Assembly (NCBI RefSeq): GCF_003298775.1
Contig: NZ_QNTQ01000009.1
Span: forward strand, 1 to 46,718
From: Rhodosalinus halophilus
GTDB lineage: Bacteria; Pseudomonadota; Alphaproteobacteria; Rhodobacterales; Rhodobacteraceae
Length of the DNA stretch: 46,718 bases
Direction of reading: 5' to 3'
Numbering within the stretch: position 1 is the stretch's first letter; each line of letters begins with the position of its first letter. Positions 16,857 to 24,973 of this stretch are shown piece by piece. A program made the translations under genes and the position numbers. The notes under the pieces were generated by a model. It did no database searches. It was not told the origin of the DNA and worked only from the letters and a program-made list of their open reading frames with translations.

Positions 16857-17696
16857 ATGTTCGACACCCGCGATCCCGCCGCACACGGCGGCGCCGCGCC
16901 CGCAGACGGGCCCGGACCGGGCGGCGACAATGCCGCGCCGGTGATGACGGTCGAGGAACTCAACCTTTGGTACGGCGACGGCACGCATGCCCTGCGGGAC
17001 GTGACCTTCGATCTCTACCCGCGGGAGATCCTCGCCTTCATCGGCCCCTCGGGCTGCGGCAAGTCCACCGCGCTCAAGGTGCTCAACCGGATGCACGACA
17101 ACGATCACGGGGTGCGGATCGAGGGCCGCGTGCTCATGCACGGCGAGGACGTCTATGCGCGGCACGTCGATCCGCCCATGCATCGCCGCCAGTTCGGCTG
17201 GGTCGCGCAGAAGCCCAACCCCTTTCCCCTCTCGATCTGGGAGAACGTGGCCTACGGCCCCCGCATCCACGGGCTGAAACGCACGCGCGAGGAACTGGCC
17301 GATCACGTCGAGGACTGCCTGCGCCGGGCGCATCTGTGGGACGAGGTCAAGGACCATCTGCACGATCTGGAAGGTACCGACCTTTCCGGCGGCCAGCAGC
17401 AGAGGCTGTGCATCGCCCGCGCGCTCTCGACCGAGCCGGACGTGCTGCTGATGGACGAGCCCACCGGCTCCATCGACCCCATCGCCACGGCGGCGGTCGA
17501 GGAACTGGCGATGGAGCTCAAGCACCGCCTGTCGATCGTGCTGGTCACGCACTCGATGATGCAGGCGCGGCGGGTGGCCGACCGGGTGGCCTATTTCCAC
17601 CTGGGCGAGCTGCGCGAAGTCGGACCGACGGAGCTGATCTTCAACGCAGCCCGGGATCCGGAGGCACGCGCCTTCATCCGCGGCAAGTTCGGCTGA
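16857..17696 (+). CDS. PstB-like phosphate ABC transporter ATP-binding protein, orphan
   Basis: PstB energises high-affinity phosphate import with PstC and PstA. The 279-residue product has Walker A GPSGCGKST (residues 63-71), the PstB hallmark QKPNPFPLSIWENVAYGPRIHG (about 118-139), signature LSGGQQQR (176-183), Walker B VLLMDEP (196-202) and the C-terminal LGELREVGPTELIF block. It departs from typical PstB at the D-loop region (EPTGSIDPIAT instead of EPTSALDPIAT) and has a Gly/Ala/Pro-rich N-terminal tail of about 28 residues. No pstS, pstC, pstA or phoU is nearby. It may serve remote permeases or be a paralogue for another oxyanion. Confidence 0.85.
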   Translation: MFDTRDPAAHGGAAPADGPGPGGDNAAPVMTVEELNLWYGDGTHALRDVTFDLYPREILAFIGPSGCGKSTALKVLNRMHDNDHGVRIEGRVLMHGEDVYARHVDPPMHRRQFGWVAQKPNPFPLSIWENVAYGPRIHGLKRTREELADHVEDCLRRAHLWDEVKDHLHDLEGTDLSGGQQQRLCIARALSTEPDVLLMDEPTGSIDPIATAAVEELAMELKHRLSIVLVTHSMMQARRVADRVAYFHLGELREVGPTELIFNAARDPEARAFIRGKFG

Positions 17697-17701
17697 GCCG
17701 G

Positions 17702-17774
17702 GGCGCTCGTCGGTCCCTTGCGGTCCCTCCTCGCCCGCGCGCGCGAGGACCGACCGGCGGGAGGGACGAGCGCC
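17702..17774. terminator. Long hairpin between convergent pstB-like and msrC genes
   Basis: GGCGCTCGTC (17702-17711) pairs exactly with GACGAGCGCC (17765-17774). The enclosed sequence can fold further, with CCTCGC/GCGAGG arms near 17729-17750. It fills the whole gap between two converging genes, so a bidirectional transcription stop is likely. There is no T-tract, so it may block read-through rather than act as a classic intrinsic terminator. Confidence 0.5.
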
Positions 17775-18230
17775 TCAGAGCCGTCCGAAGACGTCGCCAA
17801 GGATCGCGTCCAGCGCCGCCGCATCGTCGGGGCCGAAGGCGGCGGGCCGGTCGCTGTCGATGTCGAGCACGCCGATCAGCCGCCCGGCCCCGTCGCGCAC
17901 CGGCAGCACGATCTCGGACCGGGTCGAGGCGGAGCAGGCGATGTGGCCGGGAAACGCCTCCACATCATCCACGATCTGCACCTCGCCCGTGCGCGCCGCC
18001 GCGCCGCAGACCCCGCGCGCGAAGGGGATCGTCAGGCAACCGTGCCCGCCCTGATAAGGGCCGATCTTGAGCAGCTCGGGCGCGGTCACGCGATAGAACC
18101 CGGTCCAGTCGAACCGCGCGTCGGCATGGTGAAGCTCGCAGGCCACGGTCGCCATCAGCGCAATCACGTCGGTCTCGCCTTCGGTCAGTGCCGCGATGCG
18201 GCGGTGCAACGCTGCGTAGTCGGTGGGCAT
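17775..18230 (-). CDS. msrC: Free methionine-(R)-sulfoxide reductase (GAF domain)
   Basis: This GAF-fold enzyme reduces free L-methionine-(R)-sulfoxide in the cytoplasm using three cysteines. The 151-residue product conserves them at Cys65, Cys75 and Cys99 (GGHGCLTIPFARGVCG; GHIACSASTRSEIVLPV), with the 10- and 24-residue spacings of E. coli MsrC Cys84, Cys94 and Cys118. The closing GVLDIDSDRPAAF block is also typical. It lies 19 bases after the flavoprotein gene on the same strand, so they probably share a transcript. With msrPQ, the window covers repair of both free and envelope methionine sulfoxide. Confidence 0.92.
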   Translation of the reverse strand: MPTDYAALHRRIAALTEGETDVIALMATVACELHHADARFDWTGFYRVTAPELLKIGPYQGGHGCLTIPFARGVCGAAARTGEVQIVDDVEAFPGHIACSASTRSEIVLPVRDGAGRLIGVLDIDSDRPAAFGPDDAAALDAILGDVFGRL

Positions 18231-18249
18231 GACGTTTTCCTTTCCCGGT

Positions 18250-19452
18250 TCAGGTGCCTCCGGCCGGGCCGGAACGCAAGCGCGCCGCGGCCGCGCGCCC
18301 GGCGAAGCGCCCTGTCGCCAGGCAGGCGGTCAGCAGATAGCCGCCGGTGGGCGCCTCCCAGTCCAGCATTTCTCCCGCGGCGAAGACGCCGGGCAACGCC
18401 CTCAGCTCCAGCTCATCGGTCAGACCGTCCCAGCGCACTCCGCCGGCGGTCGATATCGCCTCGTCAAGCGGGCGCAGCCCGGCGTGGGCGACCGGCAGCG
18501 CCTTGATGCGCGCCGCCAGCGTCTGAGGCGCCGGCGGCAGCGGGCGCGCGAACTCGTTGAGCACCGCGAGCCGCACCGGGTCGAGGCGCAGGGTGCGCCG
18601 CAAATGGTTCGCCTGCGAGCGCTTGCCGCGCGGTTGCGCCAGCCGCTCGGCCACTGCCGCCTCGGCGAGATCCGGCGCGAGATCCAGCGTGAGCGTCGCA
18701 TCTTTGCGCAACGCGGGCGTGAGCGGGTAGAGCCCCCCGCCCTCGAGACCCTTCGCGGAGACCACGAGCTCGCCGCGCACACGCTGCCCACCGGCCGTCA
18801 GCGCGAGAGGCTTCACGGGCTGGCCGAAGTGGCGCGCCATATGCGCCGACCAATCCACCGAGAGCGCGGCATTCGACGGTGCGAAGGGGGCGAGCGGAAC
18901 ACCCTTCGCCGCAAGCAGATCGGCCCAGGCTCCGTCGGATCCCAGCCGGGCCCAGCTCGCCCCACCCAGCGCCAGCACCACGACGCCGGGCGCAATGCAC
19001 CGCTCCCCTTCCGGCGTCGCGAAGGCGAGCGCGGCCCCCGACCAGCCCTGCCAGCGCCAGCGCGGGCGCATCTCGACACCCAGCCCCGCCAGCCGAGCGA
19101 GCCAGGCCCGCAGGAGCGGCGAGGCCTTCATCGCGATAGGAAAGACCCGCCCCGACGATCCGGTGAAAAGCGGCTGATCCAGTCCTTCCGCCCAGCGCCG
19201 CACCTGCTCGGGTCCGAAATCCGCGAGTATCGGGCGAAGTCGCGACTCGGCCGCGCCGTAGGCCGCGAGAAAGGCCTCGGCGTCCTCCTGCGTGGTCAGG
19301 TTCAGCCCGGACTTGCCCGCCATCAGCAGCTTGCGCGCCAAACTGGGCTTCGCCTCGGCCACGCAAACCTGCAGACCGGCGCGCGCCATCTCTTCGGCGG
19401 CCATCAGCCCCGCGGGGCCCGCGCCGATGACCAGCGCCTCGGGCCGCTCCAT
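18250..19452 (-). CDS. HI0933-family NAD(P)/FAD-dependent flavoprotein (TIGR03862 type)
   Basis: This is a putative FAD oxidoreductase of the HI0933/BaiN family, whose physiological substrate is unknown. The 400-residue product begins MERPEALVIGAGPAGLMAAEEMARAG, an FAD-binding loop. It has the family blocks KLLMAGKSGLNLT (about residues 41-53), GSSGRVFPIAMKASPLLRAW (about 100-119), LGGASWARLGSDG and the C-terminal GEMLDWEAPTGGYLLTACLATG, which closes the FAD site. An ATG at 19482 would add ten residues, but it leaves only 11 bases to the divergent HNH gene, so the ATG at 19452 is preferred. msrC follows by 19 bases. Confidence 0.85.
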   Translation of the reverse strand: MERPEALVIGAGPAGLMAAEEMARAGLQVCVAEAKPSLARKLLMAGKSGLNLTTQEDAEAFLAAYGAAESRLRPILADFGPEQVRRWAEGLDQPLFTGSSGRVFPIAMKASPLLRAWLARLAGLGVEMRPRWRWQGWSGAALAFATPEGERCIAPGVVVLALGGASWARLGSDGAWADLLAAKGVPLAPFAPSNAALSVDWSAHMARHFGQPVKPLALTAGGQRVRGELVVSAKGLEGGGLYPLTPALRKDATLTLDLAPDLAEAAVAERLAQPRGKRSQANHLRRTLRLDPVRLAVLNEFARPLPPAPQTLAARIKALPVAHAGLRPLDEAISTAGGVRWDGLTDELELRALPGVFAAGEMLDWEAPTGGYLLTACLATGRFAGRAAAARLRSGPAGGT

Positions 19453-19493
19453 TGCCCTTGTTTCCCCGCTGTTTCGCGTCATGCTGCCGCCCG

Positions 19494-19799
19494 ATGTCCG
19501 AGGACGCGCCCGATCCGATCTGTCCGCTCTGCGGCCGCCCGATCCCGCCGGGCGTCCCGCAGAGCCTGCATCACCTGATACCCAAGCTGAAGGGCGGCAA
19601 GGGCGGGCCTACGGTGCTGATGCACCAGATCTGCCACAACGAGGTCCACGCGACGCTGACCGAGGCCGAACTCGCGCGCGACTACGCCACGCCCGAGGCG
19701 CTGCGCACCCATCCGCGGCTGGCGAAATTCGCCGCATGGGTGGCGAAGCGGCCGCCCGGCTTCCATTCCCGCTCTCCCGGCCCGCGGCGAAAGCGCTAG
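19494..19799 (+). CDS. Small HNH endonuclease-like protein
   Basis: The 101-residue product starts MSEDAPDPICPLCGRPIP. Cys10/Cys13 and Cys47 are possible structural zinc ligands, and His26-His27 (SLHHLIPK), Asn49 and His52 (CHNEVH) fit an HNH nuclease core. Such small proteins are common in alphaproteobacteria outside restriction systems, and their role is unknown. An upstream in-frame ATG at 19452 would run across the flavoprotein start, so the ATG at 19494 is preferred. Its TAG stop shares the palindrome CTAG with the stop of the convergent isochorismatase-family gene. Confidence 0.8.
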   Translation: MSEDAPDPICPLCGRPIPPGVPQSLHHLIPKLKGGKGGPTVLMHQICHNEVHATLTEAELARDYATPEALRTHPRLAKFAAWVAKRPPGFHSRSPGPRRKR

Positions 19800-20491
19800 C
19801 GCCCGGCGCCGGCCGGCACGGCCAGATGCGACAACGCCTCGTCCACCGTCTGGACGTCTCCGAAGGTGGCGAGAAAACCCGCCAGCGCGGCGAGATGCTC
19901 CGCGTCCGTGCGCGTCGCATTGGCATCGGAGAGCATGACCACGCCGTAGTTTGCCATCATCGCGTCGCGCGCCGAGCTCTCGCAGCAGACGTTGGTGAGC
20001 GTGCCCGCGATCAGGACGGTGTCGATGCCCCGCGCGCGCAGCATCTCCGGCAGCGGCGAAGCCCCGGGCAGGAAGGCGGAGAACCGATCCTTGACGGCGA
20101 AGAGATCGCCCGCGCGCCGGTCGAGGGCCGGGTCGAGCTCGCCCATGGGGCTCGCGGCGGAAAGTCCGGCGCGCACCACGTCCGCCCTCTCGCCCGGATG
20201 GGCGACCGAGGTCAGCGTCCGCCATTCGCGCGCGCCTTCCGAGAGATGCGTGACGACCCAGGCCACCGTGCCGCCCGCGGCGCGCAGACCTTCCGCCGCG
20301 CGGTTGATGGTCGGGATGATCTCGCGCGCCTCGGGCATGGCGAGAGCGGAGTCGGACTGGGTGAAGAACTGCTGCATGTCGATGACGACCAGCGCGGTGC
20401 GCGCGGGCTCGATCCGATCGAAGATGAAGCGGCGACCGTGGCGGGCGATCACCCGGTCGATCGCCCATTGCGGCAGTTGCGTCGGATGCAT
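19796..20491 (-). CDS. Isochorismatase-family cysteine hydrolase
   Basis: The family hydrolyses amides or vinyl ethers with an Asp-Lys-Cys triad. The 231-residue product shows Asp38 (VVIDMQQFF), Lys134 (AVKDRFSAF) and Cys169 (GTLTNVCCESSARDA), all at expected spacing, so it should be active. The substrate is unknown; N-carbamoyl or nicotinamide-like amides, ureidoacrylate and isochorismate are all hydrolysed by relatives. The ATG at 20491 lies 13 bases after the enoyl-CoA hydratase stop, and the two genes plus the SDR gene form one minus-strand operon. The 3' end overlaps the HNH gene tail to tail. Confidence 0.88.
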   Translation of the reverse strand: MHPTQLPQWAIDRVIARHGRRFIFDRIEPARTALVVIDMQQFFTQSDSALAMPEAREIIPTINRAAEGLRAAGGTVAWVVTHLSEGAREWRTLTSVAHPGERADVVRAGLSAASPMGELDPALDRRAGDLFAVKDRFSAFLPGASPLPEMLRARGIDTVLIAGTLTNVCCESSARDAMMANYGVVMLSDANATRTDAEHLAALAGFLATFGDVQTVDEALSHLAVPAGAGR

Positions 20492-20504
20492 GAGCGCCCC
20501 TCCG

Positions 20505-21119
20505 TCAGCGGCAGAGCGCCTTGATCGCGCGGGCATGCTCGGGCGTGGCGGCGAGCGTGTCGGCCGCGAGCGCGCGCGCCTCGTCCGCGAGCGCCTCGGG
20601 CGCCACGATCCGGTCGGCGAGGCCCCAGGCGAGCGCCTCCTCGGCCTCGATCTTCACCCCGCCCATCAGCATCAGCTTGGCCCGCGCCGGCCCCACCAGC
20701 GCGACGAGCCGGCCCGGATCGGACGGCTGCGGCAGGAAACCCAGCTTCATCACCGGGTAGAAGAACTTCGCCCCCGGCACCGCCAGCCGCAGGTCGCAGG
20801 CGAGCGCCATGCCCATGGCGCCCCCCGCGACCGTGCCGTTGAGCGCCGCGATCGACAGGCCCGGAAAGGCCGCGATCGCCCCCGACAGACGCTCCCAGAC
20901 CGGCGAGGTGGCCAGCCCGGCGCGCGCGGCCTCGAGATCCGCGCCCGCGGAAAAGACCTTGCCCGCGCCTGTCAGGATCAGGGCCTGGGCGCCGTCGCGC
21001 GTCGCGGTCTCGGCGAAGTCGGCGAGATCCTGCAGCATCTCGAGGGTGAGCGAATTGGCCTTGTCCGGGCGGTCGATCACGGCGGACCACAGCCCGCCGT
21101 CCCGCGAGACCCGGATCAT
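20505..21119 (-). CDS. Enoyl-CoA hydratase/isomerase family protein, short
   Basis: Crotonase-fold proteins hydrate or isomerise acyl-CoA thioesters. The 204-residue product has the CoA-binding and oxyanion-hole blocks VFSAGADLEAAR (about residues 56-67) and NGTVAGGAMGMALACDLRLA (about 94-113), then FFYPVMKLGFLPQP. It is about 50 residues shorter than a typical 255-260-residue family member, mainly at the C-terminus, which usually helps trimer packing. The start overlaps the SDR stop as TGATG. A partner for the SDR in a CoA-thioester degradation route is plausible but unproven. Confidence 0.88.
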   Translation of the reverse strand: MIRVSRDGGLWSAVIDRPDKANSLTLEMLQDLADFAETATRDGAQALILTGAGKVFSAGADLEAARAGLATSPVWERLSGAIAAFPGLSIAALNGTVAGGAMGMALACDLRLAVPGAKFFYPVMKLGFLPQPSDPGRLVALVGPARAKLMLMGGVKIEAEEALAWGLADRIVAPEALADEARALAADTLAATPEHARAIKALCR

Positions 21120-21868
21120 CAGAGGCCCACCTTTTGGCGGATCTGCGGCTCGCGCAGCGAGATCTCCTGGCCAAGCCAGTCTTCGGCTTCTGGCCCGCAC
21201 ATCCACACCAGCGCCTTCGCCGGGGCCTCGGGCGGGATGTGATCGGACCAGTCGAGCTGACTGACCGGATTGACGCCGGAGGCCTTGATCTCGCGCTGCA
21301 TGTCGGTGGCCACGGTGCCGGGGCTGAGGCCGATGGCGCGGATGCCCTGCGCGCGCCCCTCCAGATCGCAGGAGCGCGTCAGCATGGCCGCGCCGGCCTT
21401 GGAGGCGCAGTAGGCGCTCCAACCCTCGAGCGGATGATGCGCCGCGCCCGAGCTCACCGTCAGGATCGTGCCCCCGCCCCGCTCCGCCATGACCGGCATA
21501 ACCGCGCGCATGCCGTGGAAGACGCCCTTGAGGTTGACGTCGATGGCCGTCGCCCAGGCGTCGGGATCGGCCTCGGCCATGCCGGCGATCGGCTCGATCA
21601 CGCCGGCGTTGTTCACCAGAACGTCGAGCCGCCCGAAGGCCTGCAGGCAGGCGCGCACAGCCGCCTCGACATCGGTGAAGCGGGCGACGTTGCAGGGCAC
21701 GGCGATCGCGCTTTGCCCGATCTCGCCCGCAAGGTCGGCGATCTCCGGCCCGGATCGGGCGAGCAGCGCCACCTGCGCCCCCGCCTCGGCGAAGGCGCGC
21801 GCCGCCGCCGCGCCGATGCCGCGGCTCGCGCCCGTGATCATCACCGCCTTGCCGGTCAGCTCCGTCAT
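21119..21868 (-). CDS. Short-chain dehydrogenase/reductase
   Basis: The 249-residue product is a classical SDR with the cofactor loop TGASRGIG (about residues 12-19), NNAG (86-89) and the catalytic set Asn112, Ser140, Tyr153 and Lys157 (YCASK). The Ala-Arg pair after the second strand (ALLARSG) is compatible with NADP(H). The ATG at 21868 follows a good ribosome site (AGGAGAGGG). It opens a three-gene operon with the enoyl-CoA hydratase and isochorismatase-family genes. The substrate is unknown. Confidence 0.92.
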   Translation of the reverse strand: MTELTGKAVMITGASRGIGAAAARAFAEAGAQVALLARSGPEIADLAGEIGQSAIAVPCNVARFTDVEAAVRACLQAFGRLDVLVNNAGVIEPIAGMAEADPDAWATAIDVNLKGVFHGMRAVMPVMAERGGGTILTVSSGAAHHPLEGWSAYCASKAGAAMLTRSCDLEGRAQGIRAIGLSPGTVATDMQREIKASGVNPVSQLDWSDHIPPEAPAKALVWMCGPEAEDWLGQEISLREPQIRQKVGL

Positions 21869-22002
21869 CGCCCTCTCCTCGTGCCGCCTGCGGGGCCCGT
21901 GATACGCCGCCGGTCTCCGCCGGTCCACCCCTCGGGCCTTGACCTCCCGCGGCCCATGTGGGGAACCTGATGGCGGAGCATTCAATGCCGAAGGGGTTCA
22001 TC

Positions 22003-23526
22003 ATGCGATTTCACACATCCACCGCCGTTCTGGCGCTCGTCGCCGGGACGCTGGCGGGGCAGACGGCCGCCGATGTCACGGCTCGCCAGGTCTGGGACGA
22101 CATGCGCGGCTATCTTGGCTCTTTCGGCTACGAGATCACGGCCACCGACTCGATGTCGGGCGACACGCTCACGGCGCGCGACGTGACCATGAGCATGGCT
22201 CTGCCCGAGGACGGCGGCAGCGTCGCGCTGGAGATCCCCGCGCTGACCTTCACGGAGAATGGCGACGGCACGGTCACGGTCACCTACCCGGAGATCACCG
22301 AAATCCGGATCGAAGCGCGGCCGCCCGACGCCGAGGCGGTGGACATGACCCTCGACCTCACCCAGTCGGGGCTCGAGGTTCTGGTCTCGGGCGACGACAC
22401 GCGAATGGTCTACGACTACGTCGCCGAGCGACTCGGCGTCACGCTGGCAGAACTCGTGGTCGAGGGCGACCCTGTCCCGCGCGAGAACGTCGATGTGAGC
22501 GTGTCGGCGCGCGACATGTCGGGTGAGTCGGTCGTGGTGCCGGGCGACATCCGCGCGCTCGACCAGACGCTGACCGTGGCCGAAGTGACCTATGACGTCA
22601 CGGTCATCCCGCCCGAGGACGGCGCGGGCCGCGCGGACTTCAACGGATCGATGCAGGCGCTGTCGTTCGAGGGCATGGGACGCATCCCCGAGGACATGGA
22701 CATGGAGAACCTCTCCGCCGCCTTCGCGGCCGGTTACGCCTTCGACGGGCGCTTCGGCTACAGCGACGGGCGCAGCGAGTTCCTGTTCGAGGAGGAGGGG
22801 CAGACGGTGCAGGGCACCACGCGCTCGGACCGCACCGAGTTTCGCGCCGCGATGAACGCCGAGCGGCTCAGCTACGGCGCCTCGGGCGCAGGCACCGAAG
22901 TCCGGATGGAGACTCCCGATCTGCCCTTCCCCGTCGAGGCGGCGATCGGCGAGACCGGCTTCGAGATCTCCGCCCCGGTCGGCTCCACGGACGAGCCGCA
23001 ACCCTTCGGCCTCAGCCTCGCGATGCGCGACTTCACCATGGGCGAGCCGCTCTGGGCGATGTTCGACCCGGGCCAGATGCTGCCGCGCGAGCCGGCGACC
23101 GTCGTGCTCGATCTCTCGGGCATGGCCCGAACCATGGGCGACATCTTCGACCCGCAGGCGATGCAGTCGATGGCGATGAACGAGGAGGTGCCGGCGGAGC
23201 TGCACGCGCTCGATCTGTCGCGCCTGCTGGTCAGCGCGCTGGGCGCGGGGCTGACCGGCGAGGGGGCCTTCACCTTCGACAATCAGGATCTCGAGACCTT
23301 CGACGGCATGCCCCGGCCCGAGGGCACCCTGTCGCTGCGGCTCGAGGGCGCGAATGCGCTTCTCGACACGCTCATGCAGATGGGCCTGCTGCCCGAGGAA
23401 CAGGCCATGGGCGCACGCATGATGATGGGGATGTTCGCCGTGCCGGCCGGCGAGGACGTGCTCGAGTCGACCATCGAGATCAACGAGCAGGGCCAGGTGC
23501 TCGCCAACGGGCAGCGCATCCAGTGA
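22003..23526 (+). CDS. DUF2125 exported protein
   Basis: The 507-residue product has a signal peptide (MRFHTSTAVLALVAGTLAGQTAAD) and a long, acidic beta-rich body of the DUF2125 type seen across Rhodobacterales. No enzymatic motif is visible. It is rich in Met and acidic residues, with LSAAFAAGYAFDGRFGYS and MGEPLWAMFDPGQMLPREP in the middle. The ATG at 22003 follows AAGGGG and gives a proper signal peptide; an ATG at 21958 would put 15 extra residues ahead of it. It probably sits in the periplasm or outer envelope; its function is unknown. Confidence 0.82.
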   Translation: MRFHTSTAVLALVAGTLAGQTAADVTARQVWDDMRGYLGSFGYEITATDSMSGDTLTARDVTMSMALPEDGGSVALEIPALTFTENGDGTVTVTYPEITEIRIEARPPDAEAVDMTLDLTQSGLEVLVSGDDTRMVYDYVAERLGVTLAELVVEGDPVPRENVDVSVSARDMSGESVVVPGDIRALDQTLTVAEVTYDVTVIPPEDGAGRADFNGSMQALSFEGMGRIPEDMDMENLSAAFAAGYAFDGRFGYSDGRSEFLFEEEGQTVQGTTRSDRTEFRAAMNAERLSYGASGAGTEVRMETPDLPFPVEAAIGETGFEISAPVGSTDEPQPFGLSLAMRDFTMGEPLWAMFDPGQMLPREPATVVLDLSGMARTMGDIFDPQAMQSMAMNEEVPAELHALDLSRLLVSALGAGLTGEGAFTFDNQDLETFDGMPRPEGTLSLRLEGANALLDTLMQMGLLPEEQAMGARMMMGMFAVPAGEDVLESTIEINEQGQVLANGQRIQ

Positions 23527-23529
23527 CGC

Positions 23530-23574
23530 GCCCCGCCCGCGCGCCGCTGCCTTGCGCGCGGCGGGCGGGCGGTC
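23530..23574 (+). terminator. GC-rich hairpin after the DUF2125 gene
   Basis: CCCGCCCG near 23532 faces CGGGCGGG near 23565, and the sequence between them is a run of GC that can extend the stem. It lies directly after the stop at 23526. No T-tract follows, so the call is tentative. Confidence 0.35.
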
Positions 23575-23623
23575 TACCTCCCCCGGGTGCCGCGACGGCG
23601 GCCCCCGGTGGAAGGAGCGCGCG

Positions 23624-24973
23624 ATGACCACGCCGACACCCGAACGTCTCGCCCATGCCCTGCTGGACGCCGCGCGGCGCGCGGGCGCCGAGGCGGCCGA
23701 TGCGCTGGTCGTCGCCGATCGCTCGGTGAGCATCGACATCCGGGGCGGCGCACTGGAACAGGCGGAACGCGCGGAATCCACGGACCTGGGGCTCAGGGTG
23801 CTCATGGGGCGGCGGCAGGCCTGCGTCTCTGCCTCCGACCCGCGGGACGAGACGTTGGCGGCGATGGCCGAACGCGCCGTCGCCATGGCGCGCGAGGCGC
23901 CGGAGGATCCCTACGCCGGCCTCGCCGAGCCCGCGCAGCTGGGCGATCGCCGCGACGCCGAGGGGCTGGAGCTTGCCGACCCCGCGGACGAGCCCGCGCC
24001 GGAAGCGCTTCAGGACGCGGCCGCGCGCGCCGAGGCGGCGGCGCTTGCCGTCGAGGGGGTGAGCCAGGTGCAGTCGGCCTCCGCCGCCTACGGGCAGCGC
24101 GTCATGCACCTTGCCGCGACCAACGGCTTCTCGGGCGGCTATGCGCGCACGGACCACAGCCTGTCCTGCGTCGCCATCGCCGGCGAAGGGCTGAAGATGG
24201 AGCGCGACTACGACGCCGACGGGCGCATCTACGGCGCCGACCTGCGCAGCGCCGAGGAGATCGGCGCGCGCGCCGGCCGCCGCGCGGTCGAGCGGCTGAA
24301 CGCCCGCCGCCCGAAGACCGGCGCCTATCCGGTGCTCTTCGACGAGCGCATCGCATCCTCGCTGATCGGGCACCTGCTGTCGGCGGCCAATGGCAGGGCT
24401 GTGGCGCGCGGCGCCTCGTGGCTGCGCGACGCGGAAGGCGCGGCCGTGCTGCCCGCCGACCTGTCGCTGATCGAGGATCCGCACCGCCCGCGCGTGCAGG
24501 GCACCCGCCCCTTCGACGCCGAGGGGTTGCCGACCGCCCGCCGCGCCATCGTCGAGAACGGAACGCTCACGGGCTTCACCCTCGACCTCGCCACCGCCCG
24601 CAAGCTGGACAGGACGCCCACGGGCAACGCCGCGCGCGGCCTCTCCTCGCCGCCATCGCCCTCGAACTGGAACGTGGCGCTCACCCAGTCGGAGCTCTCG
24701 CAAGAGGATCTGCTGCGCGAGATGGGCACGGGGCTGCTGGTGACCTCGATGATCGGGGCCACGATCAACCCCAACACCGGCGACTATTCGCGCGGCGCCT
24801 CGGGCTTCTGGGTCGAGAACGGGCAGATCGCGTGGCCCGTCAACGAATGCACCGTTGCGGGCAACCTGCGCGAGATGCTGGCGACGATCCGGCCGGCGAA
24901 CGACGCGCGGCCCTGGGTCAGCCGCGTCGTGCCCTCGCTGCTGGTCGAGGGGCTGACGATTGCCGGAGAGTGA
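23624..24973 (+). CDS. pmbA: TldD/PmbA-family metalloprotease subunit
   Basis: PmbA (TldE) partners with TldD in a zinc protease that degrades unstructured peptides and matures some modified peptides. TldE is the subunit without the metal-binding HExxxH. The 449-residue product fits: an N-terminal TldD_N domain, then RRPKTGAYPVLFDERIASSLIGHLLSAANG-type core and the C-terminal GDYSRGASGFWVENGQI block. No HExxxH motif is seen, supporting TldE/PmbA rather than TldD. The ATG at 23624 follows AAGGAG. The phosphatase gene downstream overlaps its end by 14 bases. Confidence 0.9.
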   Translation: MTTPTPERLAHALLDAARRAGAEAADALVVADRSVSIDIRGGALEQAERAESTDLGLRVLMGRRQACVSASDPRDETLAAMAERAVAMAREAPEDPYAGLAEPAQLGDRRDAEGLELADPADEPAPEALQDAAARAEAAALAVEGVSQVQSASAAYGQRVMHLAATNGFSGGYARTDHSLSCVAIAGEGLKMERDYDADGRIYGADLRSAEEIGARAGRRAVERLNARRPKTGAYPVLFDERIASSLIGHLLSAANGRAVARGASWLRDAEGAAVLPADLSLIEDPHRPRVQGTRPFDAEGLPTARRAIVENGTLTGFTLDLATARKLDRTPTGNAARGLSSPPSPSNWNVALTQSELSQEDLLREMGTGLLVTSMIGATINPNTGDYSRGASGFWVENGQIAWPVNECTVAGNLREMLATIRPANDARPWVSRVVPSLLVEGLTIAGE

